From assembly GCF_021653975.1 (NCBI RefSeq), contig NZ_JAJKFK010000001.1, forward strand, positions 1,446,477-1,510,476: DNA of 64,000 nt, read 5' to 3'. The position numbers and the translations under genes were made by a program. The notes under the pieces were generated by a model that saw only the letters and a list, made by a program, of their open reading frames with translations, was not told the origin of the DNA and searched no databases. This DNA is from Amycolatopsis sp. GM8 (GTDB lineage: Bacteria; Actinomycetota; Actinomycetes; Mycobacteriales; Pseudonocardiaceae). Of the stretch, positions 9,713-16,877 are shown piece after piece. The stretch's first letter is position 1. Every line of letters starts with the position of its first letter.

Positions 9713-10639
9713 ATGAAGGCAATGCGGTACCACTCCTACGGCGACAGCGACGTGCTGGTCTACGAGGACGCGGACCAGCCGGCCGCGGGCGCGGGGCAGG
9801 TCGTGTTGCGGGTGGCCGGCACGTCGTTCAACCCGCTGGACGCCGCGATCAGGACGGGACTGATGCAGGAGGTTTTCGCCGTCGCGTTCCCGCACGTACC
9901 GAACTACGACGTGGCCGGCGTCATCACCGAGGTCGGCGAGGGCGTGACCGGCTGGAGCACCGGGGACGCAGTGGTCGCGTTCCTGCCGCCGGCCGAGCCG
10001 GGCGCGGCGGCCGAGTACGTCGCCGCACCCGCCGAGTTGCTGGCCAGCGCTCCCCGCGCGGTCGAACTCGCCGACGCGGCGGCGCTGCCGTCGACCGGCC
10101 TCACGGCCATGCAGGCGCTGTTCGAGCACGCCGAGCTGAAGACGGGTCAGAGCATCCTGGTCAACGGTGCGGGCGGCGCGGTGGGCGGGTACGCCGTCCA
10201 ACTCGCCCACCAGGCCGGGGCCACCGTGACCGCGACCGCCAGCGCGCGCAGCATCGACCGGCTGCGCTCCTACGGGGCGGACCACATCGTCGACCACGCC
10301 GCCACGCCACTGCCGCAGGCAGTGGCCGGGCAGCGGTTCGACGTGGTGCTGAACCTGGTGCGCACCACCCCGGAGGAGACGGCGCAACTGGTCGACCTGG
10401 TCGCCGACGGCGGAACGCTCCTCAGCGCCACCGGCCCGGTGCCGGACGATGCCCGGGTTCGGGCGGCCTGGGTGTTCGTGCGCAGCGACGCGGCTCAGCT
10501 CGCCGAACTGGTCACCCGGGTCGATGCCGGTGAACTGAAGATCGACGTCGCGGAGCGGCGGCCGCTGACCGACCTGCCCGCGGTCCACGAGGAAGCCGCC
10601 AGCGGGCGACTCGCCGGCAAGACCGTGCTGACTCCCTGA
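9713..10639 (+). CDS. Zinc-independent NADP-type quinone oxidoreductase / alcohol dehydrogenase (MDR family)
   Basis: A 308-residue medium-chain reductase. The N-terminal GroES-like fold (MKAMRYHSYGDSDVLVYED) leads to the nucleotide-binding motif ILVNGAGGAVGGYAVQLAHQAG and a quinone-reductase-like substrate domain. The structural-zinc cysteines of true alcohol dehydrogenases are absent, which points to the QOR branch that reduces quinones or enals with NADPH. The ATG at 9713 follows GAGGAGAG. Control by the divergent MarR protein is likely, so it may serve in electrophile or quinone stress. Confidence 0.88.
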   Translation: MKAMRYHSYGDSDVLVYEDADQPAAGAGQVVLRVAGTSFNPLDAAIRTGLMQEVFAVAFPHVPNYDVAGVITEVGEGVTGWSTGDAVVAFLPPAEPGAAAEYVAAPAELLASAPRAVELADAAALPSTGLTAMQALFEHAELKTGQSILVNGAGGAVGGYAVQLAHQAGATVTATASARSIDRLRSYGADHIVDHAATPLPQAVAGQRFDVVLNLVRTTPEETAQLVDLVADGGTLLSATGPVPDDARVRAAWVFVRSDAAQLAELVTRVDAGELKIDVAERRPLTDLPAVHEEAASGRLAGKTVLTP

Positions 10640-10640
10640 T

Positions 10641-11297
10641 TCAGGGCTTCGCCGAGGCGTAGACGTCGGCGGCGGTCAGGGTGTCCTGGGTGTCCTGAAG
10701 CGATTGCGTGTAGCCGAGAATCGTCGTCCACCACCCACCCGCCGTCGACAGGTCCGCGCCCGTCGAGCAGAGGTACCGGCTCACCGTGTACGCGGCGTCG
10801 GCGGCGTTGCGCATGTCCGCGGGCTTCGAGTCGTGCAGCGCCCGCGAGGACCAGCGGTCCCAGATCGGCTGCGGCACCGGCAGCGGACCGGTCCCGACGG
10901 CCTGCACCTGCCCGAGCCCGGCGAGCGTCGCCCACGACAGGTGACAGTTCGGGGCTTCGCCGCGCATCCGCATCTCGGCGCGGCCGTAGGCCGACAGCAC
11001 CACCGGCGCGAGCTTGGCCGGACCGGCGAGCTTCCGCGACCATGCGTCCAGTTCGGCTTCGTCGGACTGGGTGGGCCGGTCGACCGGTGGGGCGGCGGCC
11101 GGTTTGGGCGCGGCGGCCGCGGGCGGCGGGGACGGCGGCGCGGGCGTCGTGGGCGCGGGCGCTTGGGGGTTGCCGGGCCGGCTGGTGCCCAGCGTGAAGA
11201 TCAGGACGAGACCGGTCGCCAGGACGCCGATCGCGAGCCACAGCGACGACGAAGACCGACGCTGGGTGACATCCCCTGATGGGGTGGGCTCAACCAC
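10641..11297 (-). CDS. Membrane-anchored lytic-transglycosylase-like protein lacking the catalytic Glu
   Basis: A 218-residue protein with a short cytoplasmic start, one membrane helix (LWLAIGVLATGLVLIFTLG), a proline/alanine spacer (about residues 45-75) and a C-terminal domain. That domain resembles actinobacterial murein transglycosylases: LSAYGRAEMRM...CHLSWATLAGLGQVQAVG, VPQPIWD, DAAYTVSRYLCSTGADL. In active relatives the segment reads G-x-V-E-S-x-H-G; here it is GLGQVQAVG, so the acid/base glutamate is gone. It may bind rather than cut peptidoglycan. It is convergent with the oxidoreductase gene, with the stops one base apart. Confidence 0.7.
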   Translation of the reverse strand: MVEPTPSGDVTQRRSSSSLWLAIGVLATGLVLIFTLGTSRPGNPQAPAPTTPAPPSPPPAAAAPKPAAAPPVDRPTQSDEAELDAWSRKLAGPAKLAPVVLSAYGRAEMRMRGEAPNCHLSWATLAGLGQVQAVGTGPLPVPQPIWDRWSSRALHDSKPADMRNAADAAYTVSRYLCSTGADLSTAGGWWTTILGYTQSLQDTQDTLTAADVYASAKP

Positions 11298-11456
11298 CGG
11301 ATCAGGTTAGCGACCTCACCCTCAGCGCCCACTGCCGCCGGGATCACACAATTCGTTATCAAGCCGCCGATTGATGCCCTGACCAGCTCAAACACTCTCA
11401 GCAAGATCCGTTTTGCCCGGATTGGGACACCCTCAGAGCACTTCGCCACTAGACAT

Positions 11457-11475
11457 ACAGGCAAGGCTTACCTAA
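11457..11475. promoter_or_regulatory. IdeR/DtxR-type iron box upstream of efeUOB
   Basis: ACAGGCAAGGCTTACCTAA, read on the other strand, is TTAGGTAAGCCTTGCCTGT, close to the 19-bp iron-box consensus TTAGGTTAGGCTAACCTAA. It lies about 37 bp before the efeU start. Iron-loaded IdeR/DtxR would be expected to repress the operon; the match was made by eye. Confidence 0.7.
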
Positions 11476-11511
11476 AAACATCTGGACGGACCGCACTGAG
11501 GAGGCCCTAAG

Positions 11512-12348
11512 TTGTTGCTCTCGAGCCTGCTCATCGGCCTGCGGGAAGGCCTTGAGGCCGCCCTGGTGGTCAGCATCCTCGTCGCGTTCCTGGTCAAGAC
11601 CGACCGGCGGCCGGCGCTGCGCTGGGTCTGGCCCGGCGTCGGGCTCGCCGTGGTGCTGTCGATCGCGGTCGGCGCGGTGCTGACCTTCACGACCGCACAG
11701 CTTTCCTTCGAACAGCAGGAGTTGCTCGGCGGAAGCCTGTCGATCGTCGCCGTCGCCTTCGTCACCGTGATGATCTTCTGGATGCGCAAGGCGTCCCGCA
11801 GTATCGCCGCCGAACTGCGCGGGAAGATGGACGAGGCGCTCGCCGTCGGACCGCTCGCCGTGTTCCTGCTGTCGTTCCTCGCGGTCGGCCGGGAGGGCCT
11901 GGAGACCGCGGTCTTCTTCTACGCCACCGTGCAGAGCGCGCAGGGCGGCACCACCCAGCCGCTGATCGGGTTCGCGATCGGCATCGCCGTGGCGGTGATC
12001 ATCGCCTACCTGATCTACCGCGGCGCCGTCCGGTTCGACCTGGCCAAGTTCTTCAAGATCACCGGCGTGCTGCTGGTGTTCGTCGCCGCCGGCGTGCTCG
12101 GTTACGGCCTGCACGACCTGCAGGAGGCCGCGTTCCTGCCCGGCCTGCACAACCTCGCGTTCGACGCGTCGAACGCGATCCCCGAGACCTCGTGGTACGG
12201 CGCGCTGTTGAAGGGGATCTTCAACTACTCGCAGCAGACCACCGTTCTGCAGGCCGTCGCGTGGGTCGCCTACGTCGTCATCGTGCTGCCGCTCTTCCTG
12301 CGGCGGACCAGCCCCAAACCCGCGCTCGCGGGCGCTACCAAGGAGTGA
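11512..12348 (+). CDS. efeU: EfeU-type ferrous/ferric iron permease (FTR1 family)
   Basis: A 278-residue membrane permease that carries iron across the cytoplasmic membrane. Seven hydrophobic segments are visible. Both REGxE iron-binding motifs are present: LREGLEAALVVSIL at the N-terminus and VGREGLETAVFFYA near residue 128. The start is TTG at 11512, with GAGGAGG 7 nt upstream. It is followed by efeO (2 bp after the stop) and efeB, giving a complete EfeUOB system, and it is preceded by an iron box. Confidence 0.95.
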   Translation: MLLSSLLIGLREGLEAALVVSILVAFLVKTDRRPALRWVWPGVGLAVVLSIAVGAVLTFTTAQLSFEQQELLGGSLSIVAVAFVTVMIFWMRKASRSIAAELRGKMDEALAVGPLAVFLLSFLAVGREGLETAVFFYATVQSAQGGTTQPLIGFAIGIAVAVIIAYLIYRGAVRFDLAKFFKITGVLLVFVAAGVLGYGLHDLQEAAFLPGLHNLAFDASNAIPETSWYGALLKGIFNYSQQTTVLQAVAWVAYVVIVLPLFLRRTSPKPALAGATKE

Positions 12349-12350
12349 CC

Positions 12351-13484
12351 TTGCCGAAGAGACTGTTCGCGCTGGCCGGTACGGCCGCGCTGCTGACGCT
12401 GGCCGCGTGCTCGGGCGGCCAGGACTCCGCGAGCGGCGGCGGTGCCGGCGGGCCGATCACCGTCGCGGCTTCGGACACCGCCTGCGAGGTCTCCACCGCC
12501 ACCGCGAACGCGGGCAACCTGACCTTCGAGGTCACCAACAAGGGCAACAAGGTCACCGAGTTCTACCTCTACGCCGAGGGCGACCGGATCATGGGCGAGG
12601 TCGAGAACATCGCGCCCGGCCTGACCCGCAAGCTCAACGTCGAGGTCGCCGACGCGGGCACCTATCAGACCGCCTGCAAGCCCGGCATGGCCGGCGACGG
12701 GATCCGCGGGCCGTTCACCGTGACCGGTGGCGCGACGAAGCAGGCCGACGCGAACACGGAACTGGCCGACGCCACCAAGAGCTACGCCTCGTTCGTGGCC
12801 AACCAGACGGACGCGCTGGCGACCGAGACGCAGAAGTTCGCGGACGCGGTCAAGTCCGGCAACGTGGCGGACGCCAAGGCGCGCTACGCGACCACCCGCG
12901 TCTACTACGAGCGGATCGAGCCGGTCGCGGAGAAGTTCGGCGATCTGGACCCGGCGCTCGACGTCCGCGAGGCGGACCTCGAAGAGGGCCAGCAGTTCAC
13001 CGGTTTCCACCGGCTGGAGAAGGACCTGTGGGTGACCGGGCTGCAGCCCGACAGCGCGCAGATCGCGGACAAGTTGGTCACCGACGTCAACGACCTGGTC
13101 GGCAAGACCAAGACCCTTCAGCTGACCCCGCTGGACCTGGCCAACGGCGCCAAGGAACTGCTCGACGAGGTCGCCACCGGCAAGATCACCGGCGAGGAGG
13201 AGACCTTCTCGCACACCGACCTGTGGGACTTCCAGGCCAATGTGGACGGTTCGAAGGGCGCGATCCAGGCGCTGCGGCCGGTGCTGCAGGCCAGGGACGC
13301 CGCACTGGTGTCCACAGTGGACACCCAGTTCGCGAACGTGCAGAAGCTGCTGGACGCGACCCGCAGCGGTGACGGGTTCAAGCTCTACACCGAGCTGACC
13401 CAGGACCAGATCAAGCAGTTCGCCTCCGCGGTGGACGCGCTGAGCGAGCCGCTGAGCAAGGTGTCGGAGGTCGTCGCGCAATGA
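12351..13484 (+). CDS. efeO: EfeO iron-uptake lipoprotein (cupredoxin plus M75 imelysin domain)
   Basis: A 377-residue extracytoplasmic partner of EfeU. TTG at 12351 follows AGGAG. The signal PKRLFALAGTAALLTLAACSGG has lipobox LAAC, so the protein is lipid-anchored here. A cupredoxin-like domain (to about residue 120) precedes the M75 domain, whose metal motif is HxxE in TGFHRLEKDLWV. The cupredoxin domain is thought to hold or oxidise metal before transfer to the permease. Overlap with efeU is nearly coupled: the efeU stop and this start are 2 bp apart. Confidence 0.94.
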   Translation: MPKRLFALAGTAALLTLAACSGGQDSASGGGAGGPITVAASDTACEVSTATANAGNLTFEVTNKGNKVTEFYLYAEGDRIMGEVENIAPGLTRKLNVEVADAGTYQTACKPGMAGDGIRGPFTVTGGATKQADANTELADATKSYASFVANQTDALATETQKFADAVKSGNVADAKARYATTRVYYERIEPVAEKFGDLDPALDVREADLEEGQQFTGFHRLEKDLWVTGLQPDSAQIADKLVTDVNDLVGKTKTLQLTPLDLANGAKELLDEVATGKITGEEETFSHTDLWDFQANVDGSKGAIQALRPVLQARDAALVSTVDTQFANVQKLLDATRSGDGFKLYTELTQDQIKQFASAVDALSEPLSKVSEVVAQ

Positions 13485-13516
13485 GCGGTGACGACCGGAG
13501 GGAGGAGGCGCTCAAA

Positions 13517-13588
13517 TTGACACAGCCACCTCGTGCCTCATGGGCGTTCATGCGGGCCGAGGAACGAGCGGAGCGTGAACGCCCATGA
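13517..13588 (+). CDS. Possible 23-residue leader peptide coupled to efeB
   Basis: Between efeO and efeB the best Shine-Dalgarno sequence (GGAGGGAGGAGG, 13497-13508) does not face efeB. It faces a TTG at 13517 that opens a 23-codon ORF (LTQPPRASWAFMRAEERAERE then RP). Its stop overlaps the efeB start as ATGA (13585-13588). The efeB start has no comparable ribosome site and sits in a hairpin, so translation of the leader could open the hairpin and couple efeB to it. No homologue is known to me. Confidence 0.45.
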   Translation: MTQPPRASWAFMRAEERAERERP

Positions 13589-13589
13589 G
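13537..13589. promoter_or_regulatory. Hairpin burying the efeB start codon
   Basis: CTCATGGGCGTTCA (13537-13550) and TGAACGCCCATGAG (13576-13589) are perfect 14-base inverted repeats with a 25-base loop. The right arm contains the efeB ATG (13585). In the mRNA the start would be paired unless ribosomes translate the upstream 23-codon ORF. The structure is plain in the sequence; the regulatory role is inferred. Confidence 0.6.
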
Positions 13590-14829
13590 CACGCTGTCCC
13601 GGCGGCAGATGTTCGGTATCGCGGGCGCCGGTGTCGCATTGGCCGGCGCGGGTGCCGCCGGGGCCGGGATCGACCGTGCGCTCGGCACTTCGACCGCCGA
13701 AGCGGCGACGGACATCGTGCCGTTCAGCGGCGAGCACCAGGCCGGCATCGTCACACCCGCCCAGGAGCATCTGCACTTCGCGGCGCTGGACGTCACGACG
13801 ACCGACCGCGCGGCGCTGGTGTCGCTGTTGAAGACGTGGACCGATGCCGCCCGGAAGATGACCGCGGGACGGGAGGTCGGCGCGACCGGTGCGGTCGACG
13901 GGCCGAAGGCCGCGCCGCCAACCGACACCGGGGAGGCGCTCGAACTGCCGGCGTCGGCGCTCACGCTGACGATCGGCTTCGGGCCGTCGCTGTTCGACGA
14001 CCGGTTCGGCCTCGCCGCGCACCGGCCGGAGTCGCTCACCGAGCTGCCGTCGTTCCCGAAGGACAAGCTCGACCCGGCGCGCAGCGGCGGTGACCTGTGC
14101 ATCCAGGCCTGCGCGAACGACCCGCAGGTGGCGGTGCACGCGGTGCGCAACCTGGTCCGGCTGGGCTTCGGGAAGACCGAGGTGCGCTGGTCGCAGCTGG
14201 GTTTCGGGCGCAGCTCGTCGACCTCGACCACGCAGTCCACGCCGCGGAACCTGTTCGGGTTCAAGGACGGCACGCAGAACCTGAAGGCCGAAGACCCGAC
14301 GCTCGGTGACTACGTGTGGGCCACCGCGGGTGACGGCCAGCCGTGGCTCGCGGGCGGCTCGTTCCTGGTGGCGCGGCGGATCCGGATGCACATCGAGACG
14401 TGGGACCGGACGTCGCTCGACGAGCAGGAGAAGATCATCGGCCGGTCGAAGGGCAGCGGCGCCCCGCTGGGCCAGAACGCCGAGTACGACCCGATGGACC
14501 TGCAGGTCGGCGGCGCGGACGGCGAACCGCTGATCCCGGCGGACTCGCATATCCGGCTGGCCGCGGCGGAGTCGCTCAACGGCGTGAAGATCCTGCGGCG
14601 CGGCTACAACTTCGTCGACGGGTCCGATGGGGTCGGGCATCTGGAGGCCGGGCTGTTCTTCATCTGCTTCAACCGGGATCCGCGCAAGCAGTTCATCCCG
14701 ATGCAGAAAGCGCTTTCCGCGAAGGACGCGATGATGGAGTACGTGCAGCACACCGGTTCGGCGCTGTTCGCGGTGCCGCCCGGCGTGTCGGACACCGGCT
14801 ACTGGGGCGATTCCCTCTTCGGCCAGTAG
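13585..14829 (+). CDS. efeB: EfeB, Tat-exported DyP-type heme peroxidase
   Basis: A 414-residue peroxidase that completes the EfeUOB system, proposed to oxidise ferrous iron or act on heme. The N-terminus MSTLSRRQMFGIAGAGVALAGAG has the twin-arginine motif (SRRQMFG), so it is exported folded. The DyP signature GxxDG appears as NLFGFKDGTQN, and the C-terminal half ends with the expected LEAGLFFICFNRDPRKQFIPMQ. Its last 31 bp overlap the 3' end of the convergent mazG gene. Confidence 0.95.
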   Translation: MSTLSRRQMFGIAGAGVALAGAGAAGAGIDRALGTSTAEAATDIVPFSGEHQAGIVTPAQEHLHFAALDVTTTDRAALVSLLKTWTDAARKMTAGREVGATGAVDGPKAAPPTDTGEALELPASALTLTIGFGPSLFDDRFGLAAHRPESLTELPSFPKDKLDPARSGGDLCIQACANDPQVAVHAVRNLVRLGFGKTEVRWSQLGFGRSSSTSTTQSTPRNLFGFKDGTQNLKAEDPTLGDYVWATAGDGQPWLAGGSFLVARRIRMHIETWDRTSLDEQEKIIGRSKGSGAPLGQNAEYDPMDLQVGGADGEPLIPADSHIRLAAAESLNGVKILRRGYNFVDGSDGVGHLEAGLFFICFNRDPRKQFIPMQKALSAKDAMMEYVQHTGSALFAVPPGVSDTGYWGDSLFGQ

Positions 14830-15740
14830 GAACGCCAGCCGTCGGCTTCCAAAGTGGACGGATCGACACCGGCCGCCCGCGCGTTCGTCTCGGCCGCGCG
14901 GACGGCGGCGGCGAACCGCTTCGCCACGGCGCGTAGCTCGCCCTCCGGGTCCACTCCGGCGCGGCGGGCGGTGGCGGCGAGCGTGAAAAGCCTTGCGGGC
15001 GCGTCGAGTCCGGCCGGGAACAGGTCCAGCGGGATGCCCGCGCGGCCAGTGCGCTGCCCGAGCTTCCCGGCGAGCGCGGCGGCGGGCTGACCGAGCGCGA
15101 CACCGTCCACAATGGACTTACGCTGCTTCTCGGCCTGCTTGAGCTCCTCCCACTTCGCTTCCTGGTGCTCAGGCGTGTGGAGCTTCTCCCCGTCGGCGAA
15201 CACGTGCGGGTGCCGGCCGACCAGCTTCGCCACCAGCGCACCCGCGACGGCGTCGATGTCGAACGGGTCGTCCGTGTCTTCGGCGGCGAGCCGGGCATGG
15301 AAGAGCACCTGCAGGAGTACGTCGCCCAGTTCCTCGCGCAGCGCCGGACGGTCGTTCTCCTCGATCGCCTCCAGCAACTCGTACGTTTCCTCGACGAGGT
15401 ACTGGCGCAACGATTCGTGGGTCTGCTTGGCGTCCCACGGGCAGCCGCCCGGCGACCGCAGCACGTCCATCACCTGTGCCGCCTCGATCAGCCCCGCGCC
15501 CTGCGGTTGCGCGATGACCCGGGCGCCGGGCAACGCCCGCACCGCGGGGTCGTCGGCCGAGGCCGCGAACAGCACGAGCGGCCCTTCTTCGGCCGCCAGT
15601 GTGTGCGGAGCGGGCGCCGGTTTCGCACCGGCCAGCTCGAGCCCGCTGGCGTAAACGGTTCGCGCGTCGCGGAGATACGGGATCGCGGCTAGCGGCACAC
15701 CGGCGTCGGGGTAGGGCAGGAGGACGACCGTGGCGGTCAA
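14799..15740 (-). CDS. mazG: MazG-family nucleoside triphosphate pyrophosphohydrolase
   Basis: A 313-residue enzyme that hydrolyses NTPs to NMP and pyrophosphate. The first 90 residues are an actinobacterial extension (TATVVLLPYPDAGVPLAAIPYL...). The MazG domain follows: MDVLRSPGGCPWDAKQTHESL, then the ExxE..ExxD magnesium site in LVEETYELLEAIEEND and REELGDVLLQVLFHARL. The start is TTG at 15740, overlapping the SurA-like gene stop as TTGA. It probably belongs to the mfd / SurA-like / mazG transcription unit. Confidence 0.92.
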   Translation of the reverse strand: MTATVVLLPYPDAGVPLAAIPYLRDARTVYASGLELAGAKPAPAPHTLAAEEGPLVLFAASADDPAVRALPGARVIAQPQGAGLIEAAQVMDVLRSPGGCPWDAKQTHESLRQYLVEETYELLEAIEENDRPALREELGDVLLQVLFHARLAAEDTDDPFDIDAVAGALVAKLVGRHPHVFADGEKLHTPEHQEAKWEELKQAEKQRKSIVDGVALGQPAAALAGKLGQRTGRAGIPLDLFPAGLDAPARLFTLAATARRAGVDPEGELRAVAKRFAAAVRAAETNARAAGVDPSTLEADGWRSYWPKRESPQ

Positions 15741-16729
15741 GGCTGGGCTGGTCCCTTCACGGAGACGACGGCACCGGTGGTCTCGGCGGCGCTGGCCGCG
15801 ACATCCATCGCGACCGGGTCCCACACACCGTAGCGCGGGTTCAACCGCAGCCCGGACTCGTCGACGTACGGCTGCAGCAGCCGCTGCCCGATCGCGACCA
15901 GCTGGCTCGCCGTCGGCTCGGTCGCCTGGTCCACGGACTGCGGGGTGGACAGGTCCCGCTGCCGGATCACCGCGACGATCCACGCGGCCTGCTGGGCGCT
16001 GGGCTGGAAGGCGACCACCGTGCCCGGCAGGGCACCGAACACGACCGTGGCGGCGAGGTCCGGCGCCTGCACGGCGGGCACCCGCTCGCCGATGCTGGTC
16101 TGCTGGCCGGCCGCGGTGTCGGCCTGGATGACCTGCGCCGCGGCGGCCGGGCTCGCGGCCATCTCGTCGGCCTTCGCGAAGGCCTTCTCGCGCATGCTCG
16201 CGGGCTGCGCGCCGCCGTCGTCGGAAACCACTGAGGTGTAGTCGAAGGTGACCGACAGTTTCTCGAAGTACTTCTGTGCCAACGCCCGCATCAGCACCTG
16301 GTCGGTGATCGCCTCGCGGTGATCGCGCGTGCGGTAGGCGATCTGGCCCGGCAGCTGCGACGGGTCGACTCCCGTCGTCGGCACCGGAGTGGCAAGCGGA
16401 TCCTGGGCCAGCGCCTGATTGACGAGCTGCTCGTCGGCCGCGAGCCCTTCGCGCTGCGCGGCGCGGGTCACCAGCTCGTGCACGACGAGCTGGGAGACGA
16501 TCGCGCGGCCGAGCTGGTCGAGCTTGTGCTGCTGGGCCAACTGCTGGGCGGCGGGCTGTTCACGCACCGCCTTGTCGATGAGCTCCTGCACCTGGTCCTG
16601 GGTGACTTCGCGGTCTCCCATCAGGAACGCGGCCCCGACCTGGCTGGGCCCGGACCCGCACCCGGCGAGCAACAGGCAAGCGGCGACGGCGGCTACCAGC
16701 GCACGAGGACGACCCATGATCCGCATCAC
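15737..16729 (-). CDS. SurA N-terminal-domain lipoprotein
   Basis: A 330-residue lipoprotein (RPRALVAAVAACLLLAGCGSG, lipobox LAGC) with a SurA-like chaperone segment (FLMGDREVTQDQVQELIDKAVREQPAAQQLAQ...VSQLVVHELVTRAAQREGL). A peptidyl-prolyl isomerase domain is not evident. It probably helps fold exported proteins at the outer face of the membrane. GTG at 16729 and ATG at 16726 are both possible starts. The position between mfd and mazG is conserved in actinobacteria. Confidence 0.85.
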   Translation of the reverse strand: MMRIMGRPRALVAAVAACLLLAGCGSGPSQVGAAFLMGDREVTQDQVQELIDKAVREQPAAQQLAQQHKLDQLGRAIVSQLVVHELVTRAAQREGLAADEQLVNQALAQDPLATPVPTTGVDPSQLPGQIAYRTRDHREAITDQVLMRALAQKYFEKLSVTFDYTSVVSDDGGAQPASMREKAFAKADEMAASPAAAAQVIQADTAAGQQTSIGERVPAVQAPDLAATVVFGALPGTVVAFQPSAQQAAWIVAVIRQRDLSTPQSVDQATEPTASQLVAIGQRLLQPYVDESGLRLNPRYGVWDPVAMDVAASAAETTGAVVSVKGPAQP

Positions 16730-16771
16730 ACGCGTACCCTCTCACAGCCCCGCCACTTTCGGGACCCCGGC

Positions 16772-16877
16772 GTGTCCGACATTAAAGACGCTGTGTCCGA
16801 CGCTCACGACGGTGAGTTCGACACTCGCGAGTCCCGAATGTAGAACTCACGATCCCGAGCGTCGGACTCGCCCGGGG
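16772..16877. repeat. Second 21-bp repeat cluster, inverted arrangement
   Basis: Three 21-bp units in one orientation (16772-16834, starting GTGTCCGACATTAAAGACG and GAGTTCGACACTCGCGAG) are followed one base later by two in the opposite orientation (16836-16877, starting GAATGTAGAACTCACGATC and GAGCGTCGGACTCGCCC). Period, half-sites and inverted layout match the array at 8823-9107. This cluster ends on the base just before the mfd stop codon. It lies between mfd and the SurA-like gene, both on the minus strand, so it is not limited to convergent gene pairs. Confidence 0.88.

Noticed and set aside
13561..13580. Attachment site in the efeO-efeB gap
   Set aside because: The inverted repeat there is better explained by an mRNA hairpin over the efeB start; no integrase or direct repeat is nearby.
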